Origin: Bacillus tuaregi
GTDB taxonomy: Bacteria; Bacillota; Bacilli; Bacillales; Cytobacillaceae
DNA length: 64,000 bases
Assembly (NCBI RefSeq): GCF_900104575.1
Contig: NZ_LT629731.1
Span: 4,102,712 to 4,166,711, forward strand
Reading direction: 5' to 3'
Shown here: positions 54,900 through 63,063 of the stretch, piece by piece
Layout: every line of letters begins with the position of its first letter
Numbering within the stretch: the stretch's first letter is position 1
Translations under genes and position numbers: made by a program
The notes under the pieces: generated by a model
Told to the model about the DNA's origin: nothing
Seen by the model: only the letters and a program-made list of their open reading frames with translations
Database searches by the model: none

Positions 54900-56078
54900 T
54901 TATAATTCATGAATCTCTTTAGTTGAAGTTTGTGATCGTGTTATCGAAAAAACAGCACTGATTAATGCCAGAAGGACAAAAACCCCTCCGATGGATGCAT
55001 TGTGGAGCACAGATGAAGACTGGTTAATCACCATTCCCCCAATAACAGAACCAGCTGCGATTCCTAGATGCGAGGCCGTATTATTCAGACTTTGTTGTAT
55101 ATCCGCTGTCTCTGGAGTGGTCTCAATTAAATAATTTTGTTGTGCTGGTGTAATCGCCCAGCTTAACATGCTCCAAATCATCATGATTATCACAAAGAGA
55201 ATGGTTGAAAAAGTAACCTTTGGTAGGATAAACAGAACAAGGCAAAAGACAGAGATAATCCCCAAAATGCTCTTTTCTGAGCCCCACTTATCCGCCATAA
55301 ATCCACCGAATCCGCCGCCAATGACAGCCGCCACACCAAAGATGAAATAGAAAATACTTACCCATGTCGCATTCAGGTTTAGTGCTGTTTGCAGGAATGG
55401 TGTAAGGTATGCGTATAGTGTTAAATGACCGGTTAAGAATAGCAGCGATGTTAGCTGTGCAGTCAATATTTTTGGTCTCTTTAATGTCTCTAACTGCTTT
55501 CTTAAAGAGATGACAGGCTTCGGCTCCATTTTATCAAAAAACAGCATGATTCCTAGCATTGAGACAAGGGAAAGAATCGCAATGAATAGAAACGGCGAGC
55601 GCCATCCGAAATGCTGCCCAATAACAAGACCTATCGGCACGCCAATAACTAATGACCCGCTGACCCCCATCATGATAACTCCAATGGCCCTTGCTCGATA
55701 TTCTCCCCTTACAATACTGGATGAAATCGTGATAGCTAAAACAACTAAAAGAGAGCCAGTAGCAGCTGAGATGATTCTTGTGATAAATAGAATGAGGAAA
55801 TTAGGACTGAAATAGGCTAGCAGATTGCCGCCAAAAAATATTAATAAAGTCCAAAGAAATAACTTTTTTCTTTCGACCTTGGCTGTTACTGTTAGCAATA
55901 CGGGAGAAGCAAGTGCAAAAACAAGAGAATATATTGTAATTAGCTCCCCGGCTTTACTAACAGACACCCCAAGGCCATCTGACACAATATCCAGGATTCC
56001 ACCAACAATCAATTCCGCCATCCCTACTACAAACGAAACAACAGATAATAGATAAACCTTATAATTCAAACGCCCCAC
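54900..56078 (-). CDS. pbuE: Purine efflux MFS transporter (PbuE-like)
   Basis: The 392-residue protein has 12 helices and strong likeness, from memory, to B. subtilis PbuE: MAELIVGGILDIVSD, YRARAIGVIMMGVSGS, LTGHLTLYAYLTPFLQ, LSWAITPAQQNYLIE. It would export purine bases or nucleosides. It is first of a two-gene operon with deoD; the operator-like palindrome at 56101-56120 lies just upstream. No purine riboswitch is seen. Confidence 0.82.
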   Translation of the reverse strand: MGRLNYKVYLLSVVSFVVGMAELIVGGILDIVSDGLGVSVSKAGELITIYSLVFALASPVLLTVTAKVERKKLFLWTLLIFFGGNLLAYFSPNFLILFITRIISAATGSLLVVLAITISSSIVRGEYRARAIGVIMMGVSGSLVIGVPIGLVIGQHFGWRSPFLFIAILSLVSMLGIMLFFDKMEPKPVISLRKQLETLKRPKILTAQLTSLLFLTGHLTLYAYLTPFLQTALNLNATWVSIFYFIFGVAAVIGGGFGGFMADKWGSEKSILGIISVFCLVLFILPKVTFSTILFVIIMMIWSMLSWAITPAQQNYLIETTPETADIQQSLNNTASHLGIAAGSVIGGMVINQSSSVLHNASIGGVFVLLALISAVFSITRSQTSTKEIHEL

Positions 56079-56100
56079 CCTTACTTAGATAGTTAATAAA

Positions 56101-56120
56101 GTTACTACCATAATAGTAAC
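56101..56120. promoter_or_regulatory. Putative operator TTACTA-N6-TAGTAA, copy 2
   Basis: GTTACTA-CCATAA-TAGTAAC lies 22 bases before the pbuE-like start. It matches the site at 53129-53146 in both arms and gap length. Confidence 0.55.
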
Positions 56121-56200
56121 CTTGTTAGATTGGTGATTGCAAGCTATATTTTCATTTATCCACTCTATTGTTTTGAAATTGGGATGATTACTGAAAAGGG

Positions 56201-56229
56201 AAAGAGGCAGGACTATCCCTGCCTCTTTT
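56201..56229 (-). terminator. Terminator of the ABC-F gene
   Basis: AAAGAGGCAGG pairs with CCTGCCTCTTT; the stem starts right at the stop codon, with CCCTTTT after it. Confidence 0.8.
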
Positions 56230-57691
56230 ACCTCCTTAACTCTAACTTATGATTTTCTATCACGTATACGTAATCAGCTACACATTCGATAAAAGTTTGG
56301 TCATGTGATACAAGCAGGATTGTTCCCTCATAACCCTTGATAAACCGTTCTAATGCCTCAATACAAAAAACATCCAAAAAGTTTGTTGGTTCATCTAAAA
56401 CTAAAATATTATATCTACCTAAGAATAGCTGACACAATACAAGACGAATGGCCTCCCCACCGCTTAAATGACGAACATTCTTTTTTAAATCATTCCCGGT
56501 AAAGCTCATAGAGTGCAATACGGATCGAATCTTACTTTCATCGTATTCACTTCTATCTTTCATATAGTCGAGAACACTTTCATCTTTCTTAAATTGATAA
56601 TCCATCTGTTCATAAGTACCCATGACAGCCTTTGGAGAAATCGTTATTCCTTTACCACATTGTATGATATGACGAAGAAGCGTTGTTTTTCCCGAACCAT
56701 TTTTACCTGTAATCGCAATGGTTTTACCTAATGGGAATTGAAAGCTTGCTTCCTTAAGAAGTGTCTTCTCTCCCATTTTTAGTGTTAAGCGATCTGCCAT
56801 TATCGGAAATTTATTGTGTAATTGCAGGGCATTGGACTGATGAAATCGAATGATTTGCTCCTCTTTAGGTGCCTCTACCGCTTCCAGCTGTTCCACTCTT
56901 TGCTCCATCGCCTTTGCCGCTCGTTGAACAGCCTTTTGACTTGTATCCTTCGATTTCGTCATAAACATTTTATTTGCCTTTGCTTTTGTTTCCTTTTTAG
57001 ACATACGTCCATTTTCCTGCGTAATCTTATCTGCCTTTTTCATTTTTTCCTCTGCAGCCTTCATAAGACGTGATTTTTCTTTTACATACCTTTCGTGCTG
57101 TTCCTGCTGCTGTCTTTTCTGTAGCTTCTTTTGTGCCACATAATCTGAATAGTTTCCTGTATACTCTTTGACCTTTCCATCTTCCACTTCCCAAATTTTC
57201 GTCACAAGTTTATCTAATACATATCGGTCATGACTCACAAGGATTAGGGCGCCATAATAGTAAGTCAATTCCTCAATGAAAAATTGTATACCATCTGCAT
57301 CAAGATGAGTGGTTGGCTCATCAATTAATAGACCTTCATGATAGTTGGAGAAAATTTGCGCTAATTTCAGTCTTGTCTGTTCACCACCGCTGAAGTTTTC
57401 GACTTCGGTTTCCGGAATCGACAGTTTTCCTTTTAGCTCATAATCTACCTCCGTTTTATCAGGTGTTGTTAGTTGATCAAAATAAGCAAAGTCCACATAT
57501 TTTTTCACATTTCCACTGGACGGTTGAACTATACCCGCAAGTAGCTTTAATAACGTACTTTTTCCTGCACCATTTTTCCCAACGATTCCGATACGGTCAA
57601 ACTGATGTACAGCTAAACGTTCAATTTCTAATACTTTTCTATCTAAATAATTTATTTCAATATTTTCTAATTTAAAACATACTTTTTCCAT
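56228..57691 (-). CDS. ABC-F ribosomal-protection ATPase (Msr/Vga-like)
   Basis: Two ABC domains without membrane parts: GKNGAGKST, FSGGEQTRL, LLIDEPTTHLD, then GKNGSGKTT, LSGGEAIRL, LVLDEPTNFLD. The linker between them (about 185-285) is rich in Lys, Glu and Gln, and would reach toward the peptidyl-transferase centre. At 487 residues it fits the antibiotic-resistance ABC-F group (Msr, Vga, Lsa, VmlR). Which drugs it protects against cannot be read here. A 7-residue leader peptide and alternative hairpins upstream suggest induction by ribosome stalling. Confidence 0.88.
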   Translation of the reverse strand: MEKVCFKLENIEINYLDRKVLEIERLAVHQFDRIGIVGKNGAGKSTLLKLLAGIVQPSSGNVKKYVDFAYFDQLTTPDKTEVDYELKGKLSIPETEVENFSGGEQTRLKLAQIFSNYHEGLLIDEPTTHLDADGIQFFIEELTYYYGALILVSHDRYVLDKLVTKIWEVEDGKVKEYTGNYSDYVAQKKLQKRQQQEQHERYVKEKSRLMKAAEEKMKKADKITQENGRMSKKETKAKANKMFMTKSKDTSQKAVQRAAKAMEQRVEQLEAVEAPKEEQIIRFHQSNALQLHNKFPIMADRLTLKMGEKTLLKEASFQFPLGKTIAITGKNGSGKTTLLRHIIQCGKGITISPKAVMGTYEQMDYQFKKDESVLDYMKDRSEYDESKIRSVLHSMSFTGNDLKKNVRHLSGGEAIRLVLCQLFLGRYNILVLDEPTNFLDVFCIEALERFIKGYEGTILLVSHDQTFIECVADYVYVIENHKLELRR

Positions 57692-57721
57692 TTTGCTACC
57701 TCCCGAAATTTAATGATTTCA

Positions 57722-57769
57722 TATCGATAGCTAGGATATCGATACGAGCTTCTACATCAAGCTCGTATC
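57722..57769 (-). promoter_or_regulatory. Alternative hairpins in the ABC-F leader
   Basis: GATACGAGCTT/AAGCTCGTATC (57741-57751 and 57759-57769) follows the leader stop. TATCGATA (57722-57729) can pair with TATCGATA (57737-57744), which overlaps the first stem; the two folds exclude each other, as in attenuators. Confidence 0.6.
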
Positions 57770-57791
57770 AAAAGAATAGTAAGAAATGCAT
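57768..57791 (-). CDS. Leader peptide MHFLLFF of the ABC-F gene
   Basis: AGGAGGAGAT lies before ATG; the product is seven residues and ends in TGA at the base of a strong stem-loop, 77 bases before the ABC-F start. Short hydrophobic leaders of this kind stall ribosomes in the presence of MLS- or pleuromutilin-type drugs and switch on resistance genes. Confidence 0.6.
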   Translation of the reverse strand: MHFLLFF

Positions 57792-57896
57792 GGATATCTC
57801 CTCCTACTTCGCATTTAAAACAATTAAAATCTCTGTTATTGAAAATAGCGCGGCAACAGTTGTTTCGTTAATCAAGTGACCCAACGACAATAAAAA

Positions 57897-57920
57897 AATC
57901 ACAGGCATCTGCCTGTGATT
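57897..57920 (-). terminator. Intrinsic terminator upstream of the ABC-F leader
   Basis: AATCACAGGC and GCCTGTGATT pair over four bases; on the minus strand seven T follow. It may end an upstream transcript, or be a first attenuator of the ABC-F gene if the promoter lies above it. Confidence 0.8.
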
Positions 57921-57998
57921 TGAGTAAAGGGAAAGAGACCCGTCCTTATTGCTGGGGCTATCTGGAGCCGTCAACAAGTAAACCTGCCTAGTAAATCA

Positions 57999-58050
57999 CA
58001 TTCACCCATCCCCCGCTTATCGAAGTGGATGGCTTCTGCTGAATGAAGTT
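57999..58050 (+). repeat. Dispersed structured repeat, partial copy G
   Basis: Only the 3' part is present: CATTCACCCATCCCCCGCTT, loop, AAGTGGATGGCTTCTGCTGAATGAAGTT. It is diverged, in the same orientation as copies A-F. Confidence 0.75.
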
Positions 58051-58388
58051 GAATAGGCAAGAAAATTAGACATAAATAAAGAAGGGTAGAAAAATCGCCC
58101 TTCCTAAACATTACATATATGCATCCTACCAAGATTCCTAGTACCTCGATAGGATAAGAAAACATCCCTGTCATTCTCATGTTTTCTTATATGAAATGAA
58201 GATTATTAAAAAAGGACAGACTTATCCCGTTTACTCTGTATACACAAACAGAGCCTTTGAACGTATTCAATTACTAGTTCAAAGTTGGGAATCGAAGTCT
58301 CATTGCATGTGTCATTTTTTGATAATCCTCCTGAACATTTTTATATTACATAATAAATTATACTGTGAGTGTTTGAGAGTGTCAAAGA
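58051..58388. other. Spacer without a credible gene
   Basis: Short frames on both strands are low-complexity or lack ribosome sites. A GAAGGG/CCCTTC hairpin at about 58081-58105 is the only structure noted. Confidence 0.4.
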
Positions 58389-59836
58389 GTGAACTACCCC
58401 CACTTAATTTTCTAGCGAAAATTTGAAGTGGGGGCTTCCAAAGAATTGTAATCGTCTAAGCGATTCTTATTCTTTGAGGCGTAGCCACTTCGCCGCTAGA
58501 ACATAAGACAGTGATGTCTACAGCTTTACTTTTAGCTAAGATATTTAAAGCGCCGTTGATGTCAGCATTAACTAGCTTGCCAGATTTCGTTTTATACAAA
58601 CCACGCTTCACTCGTTTGCCGCTGAACTGATAATCTTTAGGATTGTCGGCATTATATTTAGGTATTTCGTCGTTATCGAAGAAGCTAGCTTTGGAGGTGT
58701 AAGATTCTTCTTGTTTAAAGAATTTAATCCCGTAAAGCTTACAAAGATATTCTAGTTTTTCTTTGATATTGCCGACAGGAATATTAACGAAATTTTGATT
58801 TGTTATTCTACCTAAATTGATGTTTCTTTGCAGAGTTTCAGCATAACCAATAACAAGATTACCTATTTGGTTTTCAAGGCAATAGTTAATAATATATCGA
58901 CAAGTTTTGTTGATATAATCATTTACTTTATTGTTGCGGTTATAAGTAAGAAACGATTGTTTGCGAGTCGTGCCTTTGATTTTTTGCTTATCTTTTATGC
59001 TTTGAAGTCTGGCATTTTCTTTATTAAACCATTGGTTAATGCTTTTTAATTTACGACCATCTACAATGAAAGATTGACGTTCTGTTGTTACACAAGTAGC
59101 TAAATTATTTAGTCCTAAGTCAATTGCTAGTGCTTTTTGGTAATTTAAATCTCTTTGCTCTTCAGCCACTTCGTACGTGTACTGGATTTCAAAGAACCTA
59201 GCATTGTTTTTAGGAACAATTCGAATTTCTTTAATCTTCTTGTCTAACAAAATAGGAGGAATATTAATTATAATAGGTGCGTGATGCTTTTTGTATAAGT
59301 TTGAATACGGAATCGTTAATTGATTTCCGTTTAAGCGAACAAAGCCAATCACTAAAGGATAGTAGCCATCTTTCTTAAGGTATCTTGGAAGATTGATAGA
59401 TTTAAAGTCGTACTTGCCCTGCTTGGCTAGTTTGATTAAACCAAAAAAGGACTTAAATACTCCGTCTACTTCTTTCAAAATTTGCTGAGCCATATTGCTA
59501 TTTAATAACTTATAATTCTCGTTGGTTTTTGCGAGATGATAATTACTTTCGTATTTAAGATATTCTTTATGTTCAAAGTAATACTGTCTAACATTGTATA
59601 GTCCAACGTTATATAGGTTTTTAGCAATATGACAAAGCTCTTTAAGATTTGAATACTCGTCTTTAGTTAAATGATTGAGCTGTTGTTTAACACATAAGTA
59701 CATTTACGTCACCTCCTATCTATAATATATTATACTATATTTTACTGAAAATATGATGAATTCAGTAAAATTAAACAGTGGCGATTCATCTCCCACTTAC
59801 TCCGCTTCGCTACGTTGAAGTGGGAGTCTTCTCGCC
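58389..59836 (-). mobile_element. IS605-family element with tnpB only (IS1341-type)
   Basis: On the minus strand the left end has the hairpin CTCCCACTT/AAGTGGGAG (59826-59818 and 59798-59790) inside GGCGA/TCGCC; the right end has CCCCCACTT/AAGTGGGGG (58434-58426 and 58405-58397) and ends GTAGTTCAC at 58389. Subterminal hairpins without terminal inverted repeats mark IS200/IS605 elements. No tnpA is present, so movement would need one in trans. Confidence 0.75.
58456..59703 (-). CDS. tnpB: RNA-guided nuclease TnpB (IS605/IS1341)
   Basis: The 415-residue protein has all three RuvC acidic positions: AIDLGLNNLATC (Asp about 192), KQEESYTSKASFFD (Glu) and NADINGALNI (Asp near 382), and the LVIGYAETLQRNINLG segment. 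The zinc-finger Cys pairs of many TnpBs are missing: between the Glu and the last Asp are no CxxC motifs, as in some IS1341-type members. TnpB cuts DNA with an omega RNA from the element's right end; that RNA would overlap the 3' end of this gene and the RE hairpin, with its guide starting at 58388 downward. Confidence 0.9.
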   Translation of the reverse strand: MYLCVKQQLNHLTKDEYSNLKELCHIAKNLYNVGLYNVRQYYFEHKEYLKYESNYHLAKTNENYKLLNSNMAQQILKEVDGVFKSFFGLIKLAKQGKYDFKSINLPRYLKKDGYYPLVIGFVRLNGNQLTIPYSNLYKKHHAPIIINIPPILLDKKIKEIRIVPKNNARFFEIQYTYEVAEEQRDLNYQKALAIDLGLNNLATCVTTERQSFIVDGRKLKSINQWFNKENARLQSIKDKQKIKGTTRKQSFLTYNRNNKVNDYINKTCRYIINYCLENQIGNLVIGYAETLQRNINLGRITNQNFVNIPVGNIKEKLEYLCKLYGIKFFKQEESYTSKASFFDNDEIPKYNADNPKDYQFSGKRVKRGLYKTKSGKLVNADINGALNILAKSKAVDITVLCSSGEVATPQRIRIA

Positions 59837-60151
59837 AAAGCCAATAAATATCAACATGGATCACCAGCCATTTCTGCTCGATAAAAAGGGAATTGGCTGT
59901 TTTTTATATACTTTTTTTGTTTGCGAAAAAAGCGTTTTTTTCGAATGAGTTTGCCCTCACTTCACTTCTACCCCAAAAAATGATCAACACGTAATCTTCA
60001 TGTATTCGGTTAATACAGCGTTCAATGGTGCTTATTTTATTAAGGATGATATCACTTTTCATACATTCTTCCACTTTCGTTTAATTTTAGATATTTAAAA
60101 TCTATCTACCTTAACTTATTTCACATATGTAATAGATCTATTGTGAACAAA
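59704..60151. other. Spacer with tnpB upstream region and a terminator-like hairpin
   Basis: It holds TTTTACTGAA/TTCAGTAAAA (59740-59749 and 59761-59770), a possible operator before tnpB, the element's left end, and AGCCA...TGGCT with TTTTTT at about 59868-59906. The last resembles the 9030-9066 terminator and follows the same ATATCAACATGG word. No gene is seen. Confidence 0.5.
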
Positions 60152-60541
60152 TTATATGACCTCATCAGGATAATAAAGTGATTTACGTAATGTCACATCA
60201 CGATGCTTCAATGTTTCACCCTTAAAACGCAACCAAATCTCATCATCAGCCATAACACCATGTGTTTTACGAATAATTGCCCATCGATTATAGCTTTTTA
60301 AACCGAGTCCAGCGAGTAATTCCTCAGCATTCACTCGTGTTTCGGGGAATACACGCCACTTTAACCATCTTTCTATCTCATCTTTTGTAATATAGCCCTC
60401 TGGACTAGGTGAAAATTGCTTATTAAAACCTTTAATATAGTTGATAACGTATGGTTTGTCGATTCCATTTGGTTTTAAATCCACACTTGCGATTACATCA
60501 TCAAACAGCATCACATCAAATTTAAAATAATCAATCATCAA
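60152..60541 (-). CDS. Partner protein of the HipA-like kinase, 129 residues
   Basis: The soluble product starts MMIDYFKFDVMLFDD and has a basic, aromatic-rich middle (WLKWRVFPETRVNAEELL, GLKSYNRWAIIRKTHGV, DEIWLRFKGE). It overlaps the kinase gene by four bases, so the pair is translated together. No family name comes to mind. By analogy with HipBA-like pairs it could be an antitoxin, a substrate or a regulatory partner; no HTH is evident. Confidence 0.7.
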   Translation of the reverse strand: MMIDYFKFDVMLFDDVIASVDLKPNGIDKPYVINYIKGFNKQFSPSPEGYITKDEIERWLKWRVFPETRVNAEELLAGLGLKSYNRWAIIRKTHGVMADDEIWLRFKGETLKHRDVTLRKSLYYPDEVI

Positions 60542-61335
60542 TTTTCACCTCGAATAAGCAATTTTTCATAAACTGGATCGTTTAACTGTGCTTTAATTAC
60601 ATCCAATGCTCGACCAAGTGGGTATGGAGAAGAGGCTAAGCGTTTTTGTAACGTGGCCACATTAATAAAGGGTGGTCCATCGTATAAGGATAGTTGTTTC
60701 TTAAAACTATTATTAAACGGTTTTGCTTTTACTTTACGTTTTAAAACTTGAAGATCAACACCCAGTGGATAATCCTTGACATCCGATAACAAGCTTAAAC
60801 CATGATCAAAAATTGGAGCCAGCTGCCAGGCTTCTGTTTTGGGATCAAAAAGAAACAGAATGTTATTGGTATGGCGATCTTCATTCAAAATGAACGCATC
60901 AAATGCTAGCATTTGTGCAATTTGGTGAGAAACATCTAAGCCTGTGAACTGGTATACCTTTTCCATAATTAATCGAAATCTATCTTCTGTGGAGTAGCGG
61001 GTATTATTTAAAATGTCATCTGTTGTTTCAAAGTTCGCTTCAAACAAGCGCTCAAGCGTTACTTCCTGTAAATGACCACGAAAATCTATAGAATAACACC
61101 CTTCTACAACCGTTTCATCGTGCTTATTAATTAAACAGGGTACATAAGGAACAAAGGAAGTCTTCGGTAAGGTGGAACTATCTAAAACGATAGAAGCAAC
61201 ATATTCCGCTATATTTTCGTAACCACGAGTATTCTCCTTAATCCATTTATCTCCTACTAGCCATTTCGATTGATCACCTTTACTGGATGTACTGACAATC
61301 GTTTCAGCATCTTGTGGGATCTGAACTCTTTCCAT
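60538..61335 (-). CDS. HipA/CtkA-like kinase
   Basis: GAGG lies eight bases before ATG 61335; a GTG three codons upstream is possible. The 265-residue protein shows the HipA-type kinase core: LAFDAFILNEDRHTNN (catalytic loop with Asp and Asn) and LAPIFDHGLSLLSD (the DFG-like metal Asp). SSKGDQSKWLVGDKWIKE near the N-terminus would be the nucleotide loop and Lys. It lacks the HipA N-terminal domain, as in CtkA-type stand-alone kinases. Role unknown; toxin or signalling kinase are both possible. Confidence 0.78.
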   Translation of the reverse strand: MERVQIPQDAETIVSTSSKGDQSKWLVGDKWIKENTRGYENIAEYVASIVLDSSTLPKTSFVPYVPCLINKHDETVVEGCYSIDFRGHLQEVTLERLFEANFETTDDILNNTRYSTEDRFRLIMEKVYQFTGLDVSHQIAQMLAFDAFILNEDRHTNNILFLFDPKTEAWQLAPIFDHGLSLLSDVKDYPLGVDLQVLKRKVKAKPFNNSFKKQLSLYDGPPFINVATLQKRLASSPYPLGRALDVIKAQLNDPVYEKLLIRGEN

Positions 61336-61344
61336 TCCATACAC

Positions 61345-61839
61345 CTCTGTTCAAAAGTTTATAAAATATGATGTATAACATTCGTTAGTTTAATAATTAA
61401 TTCCTGTTATTAATGAAGGTGGAATATATTTCTATTTCCACTATATCAAACATACATTCTTATTGTCTAATTATTATTCGTAAAATAAGGATTATACGAA
61501 TAGTTAGACAAACTCTCCCCCTTTTTAATAAACTGTGATTTCTAATAGCGTAATCTCGGTTATAAAAATAAGCGTACCTTTGGTACGCTCAGAATTTCGA
61601 GAAAGGAGTATTTTTCCCGACATTTTCTAATATATGAAGGTATGAAACATTAAATTGCCTACATATTTATATGATTTTAAAAAGGATTGCTCACCTCACC
61701 TAGCTTTGCTAGGTGTGTGGCAATCTTTTTCATGTTTTGGCAAGCTGCAGTTAGGAGAACCTGCTCGCTTGCCTTCTTTAGTCCCCGTAACCGGCAGTAG
61801 CGAAGCCCCTGCAGCTCTTTTGAGTCTGCGAAGCTTAAA
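61345..61839. other. Spacer with decayed sequence
   Basis: AGCGTACC/GGTACGCT (61571-61589) is a hairpin without a T run. From 61680 to 61840 the sequence is GC-richer than its surroundings, with CACCTAGC/GCTAGGTG at about 61696-61716. It appears to be foreign debris that joins the transposase remnant. No intact gene is seen. Confidence 0.4.
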
Positions 61840-61975
61840 TAAGATTAAAGGTTCAGTTGGACGACCATTATCTTCACTATACAAAGGTTTGGTTTTTTCA
61901 AGAATAAAGGAAAAATCAATATATTTATCGATTAAACAGAGAAGGTGATCTTCAAGGACTAGTACATCAATTGAA
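61840..61975 (-). pseudogene. N-terminal fragment of IS1182-type transposase
   Basis: The minus strand reads ISIDVLVLEDHLLCLIDKYI, then FSFILEKTKPLYSEDNGRPT and EPLILFK before switching to unrelated sequence ([14 protein letters not shown]). LVPEDHLLRxIDKYIDF and LYSEDNGRPSIDP are N-terminal signatures of IS1182-family transposases; here one or two residues are lost after GRPT. The catalytic domain is gone. Confidence 0.6.
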
Positions 61976-62107
61976 ATAAATCAAATTCATTTTGGGAGTT
62001 TTTCTCTTGACTTCAACATGATATTAATTCACCACCATGGATTTATTAATATATCTAACTGAATTACATAAAATTAACGCGGTGAATAATTAAAGAAAGT
62101 AAATAAA

Positions 62108-62135
62108 AGCTGTCGAGGGTTTCTCGACAGCCTGA
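62108..62135 (-). terminator. Terminator of the secreted-protein gene
   Basis: GCTGTCGAG and CTCGACAGC pair over five bases, followed by TTTTATTTAC on the minus strand. Confidence 0.88.
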
Positions 62136-62161
62136 GAGGATAAAAACCCTCATTTGGTTGT

Positions 62162-62836
62162 TCAATTATAATAAACTGTTCCAGCATTAAGATAAATAGT
62201 CGCTCCATTTGTATTAGCATTTACCAGCTGGATCTTATAATTACCAGCATATTGATATAAATTGCTAAGAGGAACAGCGACACCGCCTATGAATCCACCA
62301 ATTTTTACATTACCTGCTGGAGTAGAACTTGTATCCTTTTGAACTTTAATGTTTAATCCTTCAAATTTACTGCGTGGATTGATTGTGATAGTTGTCGGGT
62401 TAGGAAAATAGTTTCCGCCTTTAACCCAAATATTATTAATAATTGAAGTTGTGCCATAATTATAAGTAAGCCTTTGAGCTTGAAAATCGTCTAAAACAGA
62501 TTTTTGTTTTTGAACAGCTCCCTCTACTGAGGAATCAATTAAATGGTTATTCTCATCGAAAATATGTACATACGGTGAATTTACAGGAGCTTCTGCTGCT
62601 TCGTGTACTTTATTAAATTGTTCCGCCTGTACCATAAGCTCTTGAATTTCTTCGTCTGAATATTCTTTAACTAGTTTTCCTTTTGCATCGTAAACTTCGA
62701 TATAAGGTTTTAAGTTTTCAACTTCGTCCTGAACGCTAGTTTTCACTTTAGCTTCTGGTGTTCCTTGTGCGAAACTTGATGGAGCTACTAACAAAAAGGA
62801 TGTGGCAACTGCTAGTGAAGCAATTTTTAATATCAT
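62162..62836 (-). CDS. Secreted protein of unknown function
   Basis: A signal peptide (MILKIASLAVATSFLLVAPS, cut after SFA) is followed by two similar short units, YIEVYDAKGKLVKEYSDEE and YVHIFDENNHLIDSSVEG, and then a Ser/Thr/Asn-rich domain of about 95 residues with beta-strand pattern (ITINPRSKFEGLNI, NYKIQLVNANTNGATIYL). The paired units hint at a small repeat. GGGAGATTATC lies before the ATG. No family is recognised. Confidence 0.75.
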   Translation of the reverse strand: MILKIASLAVATSFLLVAPSSFAQGTPEAKVKTSVQDEVENLKPYIEVYDAKGKLVKEYSDEEIQELMVQAEQFNKVHEAAEAPVNSPYVHIFDENNHLIDSSVEGAVQKQKSVLDDFQAQRLTYNYGTTSIINNIWVKGGNYFPNPTTITINPRSKFEGLNIKVQKDTSSTPAGNVKIGGFIGGVAVPLSNLYQYAGNYKIQLVNANTNGATIYLNAGTVYYN

Positions 62837-63063
62837 TATGATAATCTCCCTTTTTGAATTTTCTTTACAAATCTATAATAACATTAAAAATAGTAAAGTA
62901 GAGTATATGTTTCCAATATTTAACAAAGTGGTAAAAAGGTCACCAAAAACTCTCTTTCTTATATATACATCCAGAAGTCTTTTTCGACATACTATGGATT
63001 TAAAATATCCTCCCCTTTTGGAATCTGGATATGAACGTAGTCTTTATAATCTAGTGTATCTTT

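Noticed and set aside
56079-56200. Purine riboswitch expected before a pbuE-like gene
   Set aside because: The leader is too short and lacks the conserved purine-aptamer core; only the palindrome is seen.
57971-58180. 69-codon minus-strand frame
   Set aside because: It overlaps partial repeat G and a hairpin region; no ribosome site or recognisable pattern.
58196-58426. 76-codon plus-strand frame beginning MKIIKKGQTYPV
   Set aside because: It runs into the tnpB element's right end; no ribosome site; composition changes midway.
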